DNA of 64,000 bases, taken from the NCBI RefSeq assembly GCF_900182655.1, contig NZ_FXTC01000002.1:663752-727751 (forward strand), in the 5' to 3' direction. The DNA is from Chryseobacterium rhizoplanae (GTDB lineage Bacteria > Bacteroidota > Bacteroidia > Flavobacteriales > Weeksellaceae). Of this stretch, positions 17,533-26,897 are shown one piece after another (positions within the stretch are counted from its first letter, which is position 1; the number at the start of each line of letters is the position of its first letter). The position numbers and the translations under genes are program-made. Below the pieces are notes generated by a model, which saw nothing but the letters and a program-made list of their open reading frames with translations, searched no databases and was not told the origin of the DNA.

Positions 17533-18918
17533 TTACTCTACTTCTTCAAAGAATTTTTTTACTTTTTCCATAAGCGACTGCCCGAAGGTCAATTTCGCCT
17601 TTCTGTTCTCCTGTCTTTCATTCTCAAAAGACGGGTGCTCCTGAACAGGTGCTGCCTGCTGAACCGGCTGAACAGTTTCTGTCTGTACTGAAGCGGTTTC
17701 CTGCTTTGGCTGTTCTGCAGCAACTTCTATGATTTCATCAGCATTCTGCTTTTTGTCTCTGATCTTTAAACTCTCCATCAGTAACCCGATAGACGTAGCA
17801 AATTCAGGGCCTTTCAGGTACTGATTTTTATCATTGGCGATATATTCATTCGCAAAACCGATTCTGCTGTCAAAACCTGTGGTATAATTGGCCAGCTGAC
17901 GAAGATGTTTTAAGTTTGAACCACCGCCTGTAAGAACGATTCCGGCAATAAGCTTTTTCTTTTGTTCAAAAGCACCATACGCTTTCAGTTCTGTATTAAC
18001 CATTTCCAAAACTTCTTCTACTCTTGCATTGATGATCTGTGCCAGAGTTTTTAAAGAAATTTCTTTGTCCGGTCTGCCGTGAAGCCCCGGAATGGTTACA
18101 AAAGTACTGTCTTTTTCTAATTCGGGAACAGCCGAACCAAACTTTACTTTAAGTTGTTCTGCATGTTTCTCTATAATGGAACAACCTTCTTTGATATCTT
18201 CGGTAATAATTCCGCCTCCGTATGGAATCACACAGGTATGACGGATGATATTATCCTTAAATATCGCAATATCTGTTGTACCACCACCAATGTCAACAAT
18301 CGCTACACCGGCTTCTTTTTCTTCTTTTGTAAGAACAGCTTCTGAAGAGGCCAATGGTTCTAAAGTAAGGGCTTCCATTTCTAATCCGGCTTCACGAACG
18401 CATCTTGCAATATTTCTGATGCTGCCCATTTGACCTACTACAACGTGGAAGTTAGCTTCTAAACGCTTTCCATGCATACCAACGGGCTCCTGAATTTCAC
18501 CCTCGGAATCCACTTTATATTCTTGAGGAAGTACGTGGATAATTTCTTCTCCAGGAAGCATAACCAGCTTTTTCACCTGATCTTTTAATGCTTCAATGTC
18601 ATCGTCTGTAATAAATTTGTCAGGATGTTCACGCATAATATAATCGGAGTGCTGCAGAGAACGAATGTGTTTTCCTGCAATACCTACCGTAACTTTGCGG
18701 ATAGGAACGCCGGCACTGGATTGTGCTTCGGATACTGCAGCCTTGATTGAATTAATAGTCTGTGAAATATTATTCACAATACCTTTATGAACACCAAGAC
18801 TTTTAGCTTTTCCTACACCGAGAACTTCTATTTTCCCGTGTGCATTCCTTCTTCCGACAATCGCGACTATCTTTGTTGTCCCGATGTCCAGACCTACTGA
18901 ATACTCTTGATTTTCCAT
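17533..18918 (-). CDS. ftsA: Cell division protein FtsA
   Basis: The 461-residue actin-like protein tethers FtsZ to the membrane. It shows the phosphate-1 motif VGLDIGTTKIVAIVG (8-22), the 1C-domain region, phosphate-2 VAIVDIGGGTTDIAIF and the adenosine motif VLTGGGSNLKHL. The C-terminus ends in an amphipathic basic helix (SLMEKVKKFFEEVE), the expected membrane-targeting sequence, after a Gln/Pro/Val-rich linker. It lies between ftsQ and ftsZ as usual. Confidence 0.97.
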   Translation of the reverse strand: MENQEYSVGLDIGTTKIVAIVGRRNAHGKIEVLGVGKAKSLGVHKGIVNNISQTINSIKAAVSEAQSSAGVPIRKVTVGIAGKHIRSLQHSDYIMREHPDKFITDDDIEALKDQVKKLVMLPGEEIIHVLPQEYKVDSEGEIQEPVGMHGKRLEANFHVVVGQMGSIRNIARCVREAGLEMEALTLEPLASSEAVLTKEEKEAGVAIVDIGGGTTDIAIFKDNIIRHTCVIPYGGGIITEDIKEGCSIIEKHAEQLKVKFGSAVPELEKDSTFVTIPGLHGRPDKEISLKTLAQIINARVEEVLEMVNTELKAYGAFEQKKKLIAGIVLTGGGSNLKHLRQLANYTTGFDSRIGFANEYIANDKNQYLKGPEFATSIGLLMESLKIRDKKQNADEIIEVAAEQPKQETASVQTETVQPVQQAAPVQEHPSFENERQENRKAKLTFGQSLMEKVKKFFEEVE

Positions 18919-19005
18919 TTTTATATCGATTTGATTTTTTCTACTTTTTCCTTTTTTTTCTCTAAGAATGATCTCCTGTTTGTGTATTGAATGTCCCGGA
19001 AGGAC

Positions 19006-19971
19006 TTATTCTATTTTTACTTTTGCCTTTGGCTTGGACAAGGCCTTAGCGCTTGATTTTTTCTCTGGTTTTTTCACTTCTTTTGTATGTGTTTTTGTGC
19101 TTTCTTTTGTTTTTACAGGTGAGGGGCTTGTCTTTTTTGATTCCGTTATCTTTAGCTTAGCCTCTGTCTTCTTTACTGTTGACATTGGAGTAGGAGCTTT
19201 TGCCAGTTCCATTTTTCCAGCTTTTAAAATACTGTCATTTTCTTTAAAATAAGGGTTTAAAGTAGTAACAATCTGATTCTGGTATTTTACTGAAACCATG
19301 CTGTACTTCTGTGGATCCTGATACACAAGATATTTTTCCACAAAGGTTTTAAATCCTTTTACTTTAAAATCAATATTATCCAGATCTCCAATTTCTACCC
19401 GGTAATTTCCTTCACTTGTCAGAAGACTGTAGCTGTCTTTGCTTTTTGAAATCCCGATAAAATATTTCTTACTGAAATCATCTTTATCTATCTTTCCTAC
19501 CAGCTCTGCCAGCTTTTCATATTCATCCGGCTGTACATTTCCGGTTACCAGCATACATGGGTGAGAATAGGTTCTTGAAATTGGAAATTCAACTCCTTTT
19601 TCATCTACATAAAAGTCTTTTCCATCCTTATTAAGCCTGAAAACAGGAACTCTCTGCTTGATATCCAGATTCAGTTTTCCATTCAGGTTCAGATAAACAT
19701 TGGCACTATCGACCGCTGGAAGTGCATTGATTCTTTTTTCCAAGGACGGAATATTAAGATCACCTACTTTTCCGGAAGGATTTTCTTTTTTTACAATCTC
19801 CCTGATATCTTTTTCATCTACAAAATAAACCGGAGTTTTTTCACTCATTTTTACAGAAATCTTATTGTCTGTAATCTGTTGGTGGCTGAATCTCTTCAAC
19901 GAGAAACTCAGTAACAATCCAAGGATGATTACAGTGACAGCAATTTTTAATATTCTGTATTTATTTTTCAT
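19006..19971 (-). CDS. ftsQ: Cell division protein FtsQ/DivIB-like
   Basis: The 321-residue bitopic protein has one TM helix at about residues 9-27 and a periplasmic POTRA-like domain (VYFVDEKDIREIVKKE), then the FtsQ domain (VYLNLNGKLNLDIKQRVPV; YVDEKGVEFPIS). The last about 60 residues are Lys/Ser/Thr/Pro-rich, of low complexity and poorly conserved in type. It bridges the cytoplasmic and periplasmic divisome. The identification rests on fold motifs plus its position between murC and ftsA. Confidence 0.92.
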   Translation of the reverse strand: MKNKYRILKIAVTVIILGLLLSFSLKRFSHQQITDNKISVKMSEKTPVYFVDEKDIREIVKKENPSGKVGDLNIPSLEKRINALPAVDSANVYLNLNGKLNLDIKQRVPVFRLNKDGKDFYVDEKGVEFPISRTYSHPCMLVTGNVQPDEYEKLAELVGKIDKDDFSKKYFIGISKSKDSYSLLTSEGNYRVEIGDLDNIDFKVKGFKTFVEKYLVYQDPQKYSMVSVKYQNQIVTTLNPYFKENDSILKAGKMELAKAPTPMSTVKKTEAKLKITESKKTSPSPVKTKESTKTHTKEVKKPEKKSSAKALSKPKAKVKIE

Positions 19972-20036
19972 ACATTTTTTGTATTCATGTATTTATGTAA
20001 AGTGTATTCATGAATACTTAAATACATTATTACTTT

Positions 20037-21395
20037 TTACAATTTACTTATCCATTCACAGATAGGATCATACAGGGTGTCTATATTTCCTGCACCTACG
20101 GTAAGAAGGATGTCAAAATCTTTTTCTTTTATTTTTTCAAAAGCATCTGATAATGTTGATACTTCTTTTTTATCTAATGTTACTTTGTCCAGCAGCCAGC
20201 TTGAAGTAATTCCTTCAAAGTTTTCCTGAAGTTCTCTTGCAGGATAAATATCAAGCAGAATAAGTTCATCTGCTTTGCTTAAACTTTCTGCAAACCCGTC
20301 TGCGAAATCTCTGGTTCTGCTGAAAAGGTGGGGCTGGAAGGCTACCAATAGTTTTTTATCAGGATAAAATGTTTTGATTGAGCCCATTACAGCATTGATT
20401 TCTGTAGGGTGGTGGGCATAATCATCAATGTAAATTTTACCATTCTGATAAATATGTTTCGTGTATCTTCTTTTAATTCCTTTAAAATTGGCAATAGCTT
20501 TTTTCAGCGTATCAAAATCTGCGCCTAAATTATGCAGAATAGCCAGTGCTACCGTAGCATTTTCCACATTATGGATTCCCGGAATTTCCCAAACGAAATC
20601 CTTTATTGTTTCAACAGGAGTATGGAAGTCAAAATAAATTTTATCATGCTCCATACGCAGGTTGTCTGAATAATAATCTGCTGGTTCATTGACTGCATAA
20701 GTCTGGTGTCCTCTGCCGATTTCCAGTCCTTTTCTTACAAAAAGCTGGCTGTCCTGAGGCACTAAAGCTGCAAACTGTCTGAATCCTTCTTCGATATGGC
20801 TCTTATCTCCATAAATATCCAGGTGATCTGCATCTGTAGAGGTTACTACTGCCCAATCCGGGGAAAGGTTCAGGAAGCTTCTGTCATATTCATCCGCCTC
20901 TACTACAGAATATTTGGAGCCGTTGTACAGAAAGTTGGATTTAAAGTTTTCAGAAATTCCTCCTAAAAAGCATGAGAAAGGAAGATCTGCTTCTTTGCAT
21001 AAATGAGCCACAAGAGTAGACGTTGTTGTCTTTCCATGGGTTCCTGCTACAGCAATACAGTCTGTATTTTCAGTAATTAATCCTAAAACCTTAGCTCGTT
21101 TCAATACTTCAAACTGATTTTCATTGAAATAATCTAATATTCCAAGCGTTTTGATGGCTGGAGTATAGATCACCAATGTGTCTTCTTTCTGAAGTGAAGT
21201 GATCCTTTCATCAATAAGGTCTTCAAAAACGATATCAATCCCTTCATTCATCAGATTCTGAGTCAATTTTGTATTGGTCTTGTCGTAACCCAATACTTTT
21301 TTTCCGGATGCATTGAAATAGCGCGCTAATGCACTCATTCCGATACCTCCGATTCCAACGAAGTAAAAAGTCTGATATGTTTGTAAAATGTTCAT
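20037..21395 (-). CDS. murC: UDP-N-acetylmuramate-L-alanine ligase MurC
   Basis: The 452-residue enzyme adds L-Ala to UDP-MurNAc in the cytoplasm using ATP. Motifs: FVGIGGIGMSALARYF (N-terminal UDP-binding), the P-loop AGTHGKTTTSTLVAH (about 118-132), EADEYDRSF and DDYAHHPTEI. Length is normal for the family. It is followed by ftsQ after 65 bp. On its 5' side a 430-bp repeat-filled insertion separates it from murG. Confidence 0.97.
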   Translation of the reverse strand: MNILQTYQTFYFVGIGGIGMSALARYFNASGKKVLGYDKTNTKLTQNLMNEGIDIVFEDLIDERITSLQKEDTLVIYTPAIKTLGILDYFNENQFEVLKRAKVLGLITENTDCIAVAGTHGKTTTSTLVAHLCKEADLPFSCFLGGISENFKSNFLYNGSKYSVVEADEYDRSFLNLSPDWAVVTSTDADHLDIYGDKSHIEEGFRQFAALVPQDSQLFVRKGLEIGRGHQTYAVNEPADYYSDNLRMEHDKIYFDFHTPVETIKDFVWEIPGIHNVENATVALAILHNLGADFDTLKKAIANFKGIKRRYTKHIYQNGKIYIDDYAHHPTEINAVMGSIKTFYPDKKLLVAFQPHLFSRTRDFADGFAESLSKADELILLDIYPARELQENFEGITSSWLLDKVTLDKKEVSTLSDAFEKIKEKDFDILLTVGAGNIDTLYDPICEWISKL

Positions 21396-21508
21396 TTATA
21401 TTTTAATCTTTAAACTCTTGAACCAGTTCAGAGTTCTATTACTATATTTTATATTATAAGGCTTTAGTCAACTAATATCAATGACTCGTTAATAAATTAA
21501 GTTTTAAC

Positions 21509-21536
21509 AATGTCAGGCTGAGCTTGTCGAAGCCTC
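21509..21536 (+). repeat. Dispersed repeat GTCA(G)GCTGAGC-TTGTCGAAGCC, copy 1 in the murG-murC gap
   Basis: AATGTCAGGCTGAGCTTGTC continues into GAAGCCTCC. It belongs to the same family as the elements at 21746-21771, 21797-21826, 44323-44350, 44509-44536 and 63349-63374. Confidence 0.7.
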
Positions 21537-21719
21537 CTAATCTTTCATCCTATTTCTTGATAACAAGGGTAATAAATCCCAGTTATTATTTATTATTGCT
21601 TCCTTCTTTTTCCTACTCCAACCTTTAACTTGTTTTTCAAAGCTTATCGCTTGATTAACATCATTAAACTCATGGTAGAAAACAAGTTTTACGGGTTTTC
21701 TTGTATACATAATATATTT
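21537..21719 (-). pseudogene. C-terminal remnant of a GIY-YIG nuclease family gene
   Basis: The minus strand encodes about 60 residues: KYIMYTRKPVKLVFYHEFND, then EKQVKGWSRKKKEAIINNNW and DLLPLLSRN, ending in TAG at 21539-21537. The PVKLV-x-(Y/F)-x-E-F and EKQ(V/I)KGWSRKKK motifs are diagnostic of the second half of the small UPF0213/YhbQ-like GIY-YIG proteins that are common in Bacteroidota. The first half, with the GIY and YIG motifs, is missing: the frame runs back into a TGA at 21722 and then into repeats. It is therefore a truncated relic, flanked on both sides by the dispersed repeat. Confidence 0.78.
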
Positions 21720-21745
21720 TCATTCATTTGTGTTTGCTTACTGGC

Positions 21746-21771
21746 CCTTCGACAAGCTCAGGGTGACAGCT
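21746..21771 (-). repeat. Dispersed repeat, inverted copy 2
   Basis: CCCTTCGACAAGCTCAGGGT followed by GACAGC is the reverse complement of the family consensus and faces the copies at 21509 and 21797. Confidence 0.7.
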
Positions 21772-21796
21772 CTAATACTAACTTTTTTTATTTTAC

Positions 21797-21826
21797 TAAT
21801 GTCAAGCTGAGCCTGTCGAAGCCTTT
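21797..21826 (+). repeat. Dispersed repeat, copy 3, abutting murG
   Basis: AATGTCAAGCTGAGCCTGTC continues into GAAGCCTTTC and ends at the last base before the murG stop codon. Confidence 0.7.
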
Positions 21827-22921
21827 CTATTTTATCACATTAAATATCTCGTCTACAATCTCTTTTGCGGCATTTGGCTTGGCAAAATATTTCAGATTGT
21901 CGGACATTTCTTTTCTTACACTTTCATTTTCGCAGATCTCTGATAATGTATTCCAGAATTTTTCCTGCATTTCAGAGTCTTTTACCATTCTTGCTGCATT
22001 TTTTTCAACCAGATTCATGGCATTTTTAGTTTGGTGGTCTTCCGCTGCAAAAGGAAAAGGAACCAAAAGGACCGGTTTTTGTGCTACTGCCAGCTCTGAA
22101 ATGGCAATGGCTCCGGCTCTGGAAACGATGATATCAGCTGCAGAATAAGCCAGTTCCATATCTTTGATAAATTCTTTCAAATGAATGGAAGCTGGAAGCT
22201 TGAGGCTGGAAGACAATTCGTTGTAATCCAACTTTCCTGTTTGCCAAATTAACTGATACCCTTTTTCTTTAAGATTTTCAAGGTTTTCTTTCCATGCATT
22301 ATTCAATGTTCTGGAGCCTAAAGAACCCCCTACAGAGAGAATCGTAAGTTTGTCTTTATTCAATCCCATTTTTTCTTTTGCCTGAGCGGTTTCCTGCATT
22401 CCTGAAACAATGTTCTCACGAATCGGATTTCCCAGGAATTTTATTTTTTCTGCGGGAAAACCTTCTACTTTTGGATAAGCTGTGAAAACGGCTTTCGCTT
22501 TCTTGCTTAAAATTTTATTGGTTACTCCGGCGTGAGCATTCTGTTCCTGTATGAAAATAGGAATTCCCATTTTGCTGGCTTCATAAAGAGCGGGTCCGCT
22601 GGCAAATCCTCCGGTTCCTACTGCAAAATCGGGAGCGAAGTTTTTGATAATCCTCTTGGATTTTGATAAACTTTTCAGAATCTTGAAAGGAAGTCCGAGA
22701 TTGGATAACAGGTTTCCTCTGTCTATTCCTGCGATATCAATTCCTTCTATTTTATAGCCTGCCTGAGGAACTTTTTCCATTTCCATCTTCCCGTTGGCAC
22801 CAATGAACAAAAATTCTGCATCAGGAAATCTCTTTCTGATCTCATCAGCAATGGCGATAGCCGGGAAGATATGTCCTCCTGTTCCTCCGCCGGATAATAC
22901 TATTTTTAATTTTTTGTCCAT
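21827..22921 (-). CDS. murG: UDP-GlcNAc:undecaprenyl-pyrophosphoryl-MurNAc-pentapeptide transferase MurG
   Basis: The ATG at 22919-22921 gives a 364-residue GT28 enzyme that makes lipid II on the inner face of the membrane. Motifs: LSGGGTGGHIFPAIAIA at the N-terminus, GGFASGPA, the LGNPIRENI linker and the C-terminal UDP-GlcNAc site VSRAGAIAISELA. An in-frame TTG at 22930 would overlap ftsW and was rejected; the ATG lies one base after the ftsW stop. The stop codon abuts a dispersed repeat. Confidence 0.97.
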   Translation of the reverse strand: MDKKLKIVLSGGGTGGHIFPAIAIADEIRKRFPDAEFLFIGANGKMEMEKVPQAGYKIEGIDIAGIDRGNLLSNLGLPFKILKSLSKSKRIIKNFAPDFAVGTGGFASGPALYEASKMGIPIFIQEQNAHAGVTNKILSKKAKAVFTAYPKVEGFPAEKIKFLGNPIRENIVSGMQETAQAKEKMGLNKDKLTILSVGGSLGSRTLNNAWKENLENLKEKGYQLIWQTGKLDYNELSSSLKLPASIHLKEFIKDMELAYSAADIIVSRAGAIAISELAVAQKPVLLVPFPFAAEDHQTKNAMNLVEKNAARMVKDSEMQEKFWNTLSEICENESVRKEMSDNLKYFAKPNAAKEIVDEIFNVIK

Positions 22922-22922
22922 T

Positions 22923-24161
22923 TTAAGCAATATCGTTTATTTCTGCTATACTTTGTTTTTTGCCCATTCCTTCTTCATCATAAATCTGAATCCTTGAGCT
23001 TATATTTAAAATAATACCTAACTGTAAATAGGTGACCAGCATTGAGGTTCCTCCGTAACTGATCAAAGGCAGCGGCTGTCCTGTAACCGGAATCAGATTC
23101 ACTGCAACAGCGATATTTACTGAAAGCTGAATGAAGATCATCACTCCAAGGCTTAGCACGAGCAGCGATCCGAAAAATGCCGGCATCTTACTGGCAATCA
23201 TTACGATCCTGATCATCATAATCAGATATAAACTGATCAAAAAAGCAGCTCCAATTACTCCATATTCCTCTACAATGACAGCAAAAATAAAGTCAGAGGC
23301 AGATTGTGGAAGCATCTGTTTCAATGCGCTTTTTCCCGGCCCCATTCCGGTAATCCCACCATGTACGATGGCTGCTTTGGCCTGCATTACCTGATAGTTT
23401 TTCGCTTTTACACTCTCGTCATCCACATCGGCTGATTTTGCTTTGCTGGAAGTAAATGTTTCTACACGGCTCATCCATGTGTGAACACGGTTACCACCGA
23501 TCATGTTTGTATTCAGCGCTATTAATAAAAATAGAACAATGGCTACAAATGAGGCAGAAATAAATCCTGCAATGTATTTCCAGTGAAGCTGTCCTATGAT
23601 GAGAACCACTACGGAAACCATTAGAATCATTAATGCCGTAGAACCGTTATCTTTTGCTACCAATACAAAAACAAGCAGGATAGGTCCGAAAATATACATG
23701 ATATTCTCTATCGGAAGCCTTTCTCTGGTGATCTTTTTGGTTAAATATCTGCACAGATAGATAATCAGCATTAAAAAGGCAAATGATGAAGGCTGGAAGG
23801 AAATGGGTGTTCCCGGTATTTTCAGCCATCTGGAAGCACTGGCTCCGTCAATGGTCTGTCCCGTAAACATAGTGACAATCAGCAGAACAATCATAAGACC
23901 AAGCAGAATACTGCTGAGCTTTCCGATGTATTCATATTTTATGGTTCCTACCAGTCTCATAATGGCTAATCCTAAGACTACAAAGAACATATGTTTGATA
24001 ACGTGACCCGTTGTAGTCCCGTTATTAACAATGTATTCGAGATTTGAACTTGCAGAGTATACCGGGAAAATAGAGAAAATGGAGATCACAAGGATGACCA
24101 TCCAAAGTACTTTATCGCCCTTTAGAAATTCAAATCTGCTTTCTGTGTTCTGTTCGTCCAT
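22923..24161 (-). CDS. ftsW: Lipid II polymerase FtsW (SEDS family)
   Basis: The 412-residue protein has about ten TM helices. SEDS hallmarks: SRWLKIPGTPISFQPSSFA, GPGKSALKQMLPQSASDFIFAVI with EEYG, and near the C-terminus PVTGQPLPLISYGGTS. It polymerises glycan strands at the septum together with the transpeptidase encoded by ftsI in this cluster. It lies between murD (17 bp) and murG (1 bp), so translation is probably coupled. Confidence 0.96.
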   Translation of the reverse strand: MDEQNTESRFEFLKGDKVLWMVILVISIFSIFPVYSASSNLEYIVNNGTTTGHVIKHMFFVVLGLAIMRLVGTIKYEYIGKLSSILLGLMIVLLIVTMFTGQTIDGASASRWLKIPGTPISFQPSSFAFLMLIIYLCRYLTKKITRERLPIENIMYIFGPILLVFVLVAKDNGSTALMILMVSVVVLIIGQLHWKYIAGFISASFVAIVLFLLIALNTNMIGGNRVHTWMSRVETFTSSKAKSADVDDESVKAKNYQVMQAKAAIVHGGITGMGPGKSALKQMLPQSASDFIFAVIVEEYGVIGAAFLISLYLIMMIRIVMIASKMPAFFGSLLVLSLGVMIFIQLSVNIAVAVNLIPVTGQPLPLISYGGTSMLVTYLQLGIILNISSRIQIYDEEGMGKKQSIAEINDIA

Positions 24162-24178
24162 ATGTAATGCTATTCTGG

Positions 24179-25516
24179 CTATTGGCCATTGGCTTTTAAT
24201 ACCTGTTGTTTAAACTGGCGTCCTCTGTCTTCATAGCTTTTGAACAAGTCAAAGCTTGCGCAGCATGGAGATAGTAAAACAGTATCACCCTTTTTAGCCA
24301 GTGATTTTGAAATTCTCACGGCTTCTTCCATGCTTGAAGTATCATAAATAACTTCTTTTTTGTCTTTAAAAAAATCTATGATCTTCTTGTTATCTACTCC
24401 AAGGCAAACGATTGCCTTTACTTTTCTTTTGACTAAATCTTCAATTTCGGTATAGTCGTTTCCTTTATCTAATCCACCAACGATCCATACGGTTGGTGTT
24501 TTCATACTTTCCAAAGCATAGTAAGTGGCATTCACATTGGTTGCCTTACTGTCATTGATGTATTTTACACTGTCAATTTCAGTCACCAATTCCAATCTGT
24601 GTTCTACAGCCTGGAAAGTCATCAGTGAATGTCTGATGCTTTCATTATTGATTTTTAATATCTTACCGGCAATAGATGCTGCCAAACTATTCGCTACATT
24701 ATGATTTCCCAATAGAGACAATTCATCAACTTTCATTGAGAACTCGTCTTTCATTTTTACCACAATCTCATCTTCATTCACAAAACCTCCTTCAGGTAAC
24801 TTCTCTTTTGTGGAGAAAGGAATCATTTTGGCCTTTATTTCAAGTTTTTCAAGAAGATTTTTGCTCATTTCATCATCCTTGTTATAGATGAAGAAATTAT
24901 CATTTTCCTGATTTTCAGTGATTCTGAATTTTGCAAGCGCATATTCTTCATAGTTGTAGTTGTACTGATCCAGGTGATCTTTAGACAGATTCAACAATAA
25001 AGAAATATAAGGTCTGAAATTCTGAATATCATCCAACTGGAAAGAGCTTACCTCCAGTACATAATATTCATGATTTTCGTCTGCAACCTGCTTGGCAAAG
25101 CTATAGCCGATATTTCCACCCAAACCTACATTCAATCCGTCATTTTTCAGAATATAATAGATCAGGGAAGTAGTGGTTGTTTTTCCGTTGCTTCCGGTAA
25201 TGGCGATGATCTTTGCATCTGTAAATTCAGAAGCAAATTCAATTTCGGAGGAAAGCCTGATTCCTTTTTCATGAATCTTGTGAATGATCTCTGCTTTTTT
25301 CGGAATTCCCGGGCTTTTTACAATCCAGTCAGCATTTAAAATCCTTTCTTCATCGTGGTTTCCTTCTTCAAATTCAATTTCATTATCGGCAAGAAACTGC
25401 TTATAGTTATCCTTAATGGCTCCTTTATCTGAAAGAAATACTTCCAGACCTTTCTTTTTAGCCAAATAAGCAGCGCCGCATCCGCTTTCTCCACCTCCTA
25501 AAACAACTATTCTCAT
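24179..25516 (-). CDS. murD: UDP-N-acetylmuramoylalanine-D-glutamate ligase MurD
   Basis: The 445-residue ligase adds D-Glu. It starts MRIVVLGGGESGCGAAYLAK, has the P-loop ITGSNGKTTTTSLIY (about 105-119), the DHLDQYNYN region and the C-terminal INDSKATNVNATYYAL and LLSPCCASFDLF motifs typical of MurD. It is located between mraY and ftsW. The 60-bp spacer to mraY is rich in AAGCTTTA-type words, another decayed intergenic repeat. Confidence 0.97.
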   Translation of the reverse strand: MRIVVLGGGESGCGAAYLAKKKGLEVFLSDKGAIKDNYKQFLADNEIEFEEGNHDEERILNADWIVKSPGIPKKAEIIHKIHEKGIRLSSEIEFASEFTDAKIIAITGSNGKTTTTSLIYYILKNDGLNVGLGGNIGYSFAKQVADENHEYYVLEVSSFQLDDIQNFRPYISLLLNLSKDHLDQYNYNYEEYALAKFRITENQENDNFFIYNKDDEMSKNLLEKLEIKAKMIPFSTKEKLPEGGFVNEDEIVVKMKDEFSMKVDELSLLGNHNVANSLAASIAGKILKINNESIRHSLMTFQAVEHRLELVTEIDSVKYINDSKATNVNATYYALESMKTPTVWIVGGLDKGNDYTEIEDLVKRKVKAIVCLGVDNKKIIDFFKDKKEVIYDTSSMEEAVRISKSLAKKGDTVLLSPCCASFDLFKSYEDRGRQFKQQVLKANGQ

Positions 25517-25576
25517 ATTATAAAAGCTTTATGCTATAGGCTTTAAGCTTTAAGCTTATTGCTACAGCTTTTAATT

Positions 25577-26818
25577 TTATCTCATTTTTAATGTGATCAG
25601 ACATACAATAGCCAGTATTACACCGATGATAATCATTCTGTTCACGATTTTACTTTCGTGAAACCCTTCTTTCTGATAATGGTGGTGTAATGGTGACATT
25701 TTGAATAGTCTATTGTTTTGGGCATATTCCAGCCCGTATTTTCTTTTTCTGTATTTAAAAACAACTACCTGAAGCATTACAGACAGGTTTTCAATCAGGA
25801 AGATTCCGCATAATACAGGAATCAATAATTCTTTTCTTAAAATGATTGCAAGAACGGCAATTACTCCTCCCAGCATCAAACTTCCGGTATCTCCCATGAA
25901 AACCTGTGCAGGATAGGTATTGTACCAGAAGAATCCAATTACTGCACCTACCATTGCCACGGCAAAAATGGTGGTCTCTCCCATATTGGGAAGGAACATG
26001 ATATTAAGGTAGTCTGCAAAGATGATATTCCCGGAAAGGTAAGCGAAAAGGGCCAGCGTGAGCAGTATAATGGCACTTGTTCCTGCTGCGAGGCCGTCAA
26101 TTCCATCTGTGATATTGGCGCCGTTTGAAACTGCTGTTACAATGAAGATGACAATAGGAATAAAGACAATCCATGCCCACTCATGGGCATCTTTATCATT
26201 CATCCAAAACAAAATTCCGCTATAATCAAACTCATTGTTCTTTGCAAAGGGAACGGTAGAAACAGTAATTTTTTCTGTAGGCATAAAATTCTGTTCTACA
26301 TTATTTCTGTTCACCACTTTAGCATCGGCATATTTTCTTTTAACGGTAATATCCGGGTGGAAATACATTGTAATTCCAACGATTAGCCCTAAACCAACCT
26401 GTCCTACAATTTTGAATTTACCACTTAATCCGTCTTTATTTTTTTTGATTTTCTTTAAATAATCATCAAGGAAACCAATGGCTCCCATCCAAAACATTGA
26501 AACCAGCAACAGTACAATATACACATTGGTAATTCTTGTAAACAGCAATACGGGAATGATGGTTGCCAAAATGATGATGAGTCCTCCCATGGTAGGAGTT
26601 CCTTCTTTTTGCTTTTGGCCATCCAATCCAAGATCACGTACCAATTCTCCCATTTGTTTTGTTCTCAGATAATTGATTACTCTTTTTCCGTAGACAAGAG
26701 CAATAATCAGAGAGAATAATACAGCCATTCCGGCACGGAAGGAAATGTATTTCAACAATCCTAATCCCGGAACGTGAATTCCATGGTTGGTTAGATATTC
26801 GTATAGATAGTATAGCAT
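25577..26818 (-). CDS. mraY: Phospho-N-acetylmuramoyl-pentapeptide transferase MraY
   Basis: The 413-residue polytopic enzyme makes lipid I from UDP-MurNAc-pentapeptide and undecaprenyl phosphate. Catalytic and signature motifs: GTPTMGGL, the Asp pair in [33 protein letters not shown] and the C-terminal [16 protein letters not shown] hydrophilic insertion of roughly 60 residues (about 150-215) is absent from E. coli MraY and accounts for the extra length; such an insertion is usual in Bacteroidota. Confidence 0.97.
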   Translation of the reverse strand: MLYYLYEYLTNHGIHVPGLGLLKYISFRAGMAVLFSLIIALVYGKRVINYLRTKQMGELVRDLGLDGQKQKEGTPTMGGLIIILATIIPVLLFTRITNVYIVLLLVSMFWMGAIGFLDDYLKKIKKNKDGLSGKFKIVGQVGLGLIVGITMYFHPDITVKRKYADAKVVNRNNVEQNFMPTEKITVSTVPFAKNNEFDYSGILFWMNDKDAHEWAWIVFIPIVIFIVTAVSNGANITDGIDGLAAGTSAIILLTLALFAYLSGNIIFADYLNIMFLPNMGETTIFAVAMVGAVIGFFWYNTYPAQVFMGDTGSLMLGGVIAVLAIILRKELLIPVLCGIFLIENLSVMLQVVVFKYRKRKYGLEYAQNNRLFKMSPLHHHYQKEGFHESKIVNRMIIIGVILAIVCLITLKMR

Positions 26819-26822
26819 AGTT

Positions 26823-26897
26823 TCAATTGTTAATAAATAATCATTGATAATTGATGAATGATAAACTTGTTATTATGTATCAATTATCGTTTGTAAT
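26823..26897. repeat. AT-rich dispersed spacer repeat (mraY-murE junction)
   Basis: Overlapping ATTGATAATTGATGAATGAT and ATCAATTATCGTTTGTAATT words can fold back on each other. Same style as the spacers at 17455 and 30761. Confidence 0.5.

Noticed and set aside
21630..22148. 172-codon plus-strand frame over the murG end and the repeats
   Set aside because: It is antisense to murG and to the GIY-YIG relic; part of it is repeat translation (ALRQAQG).
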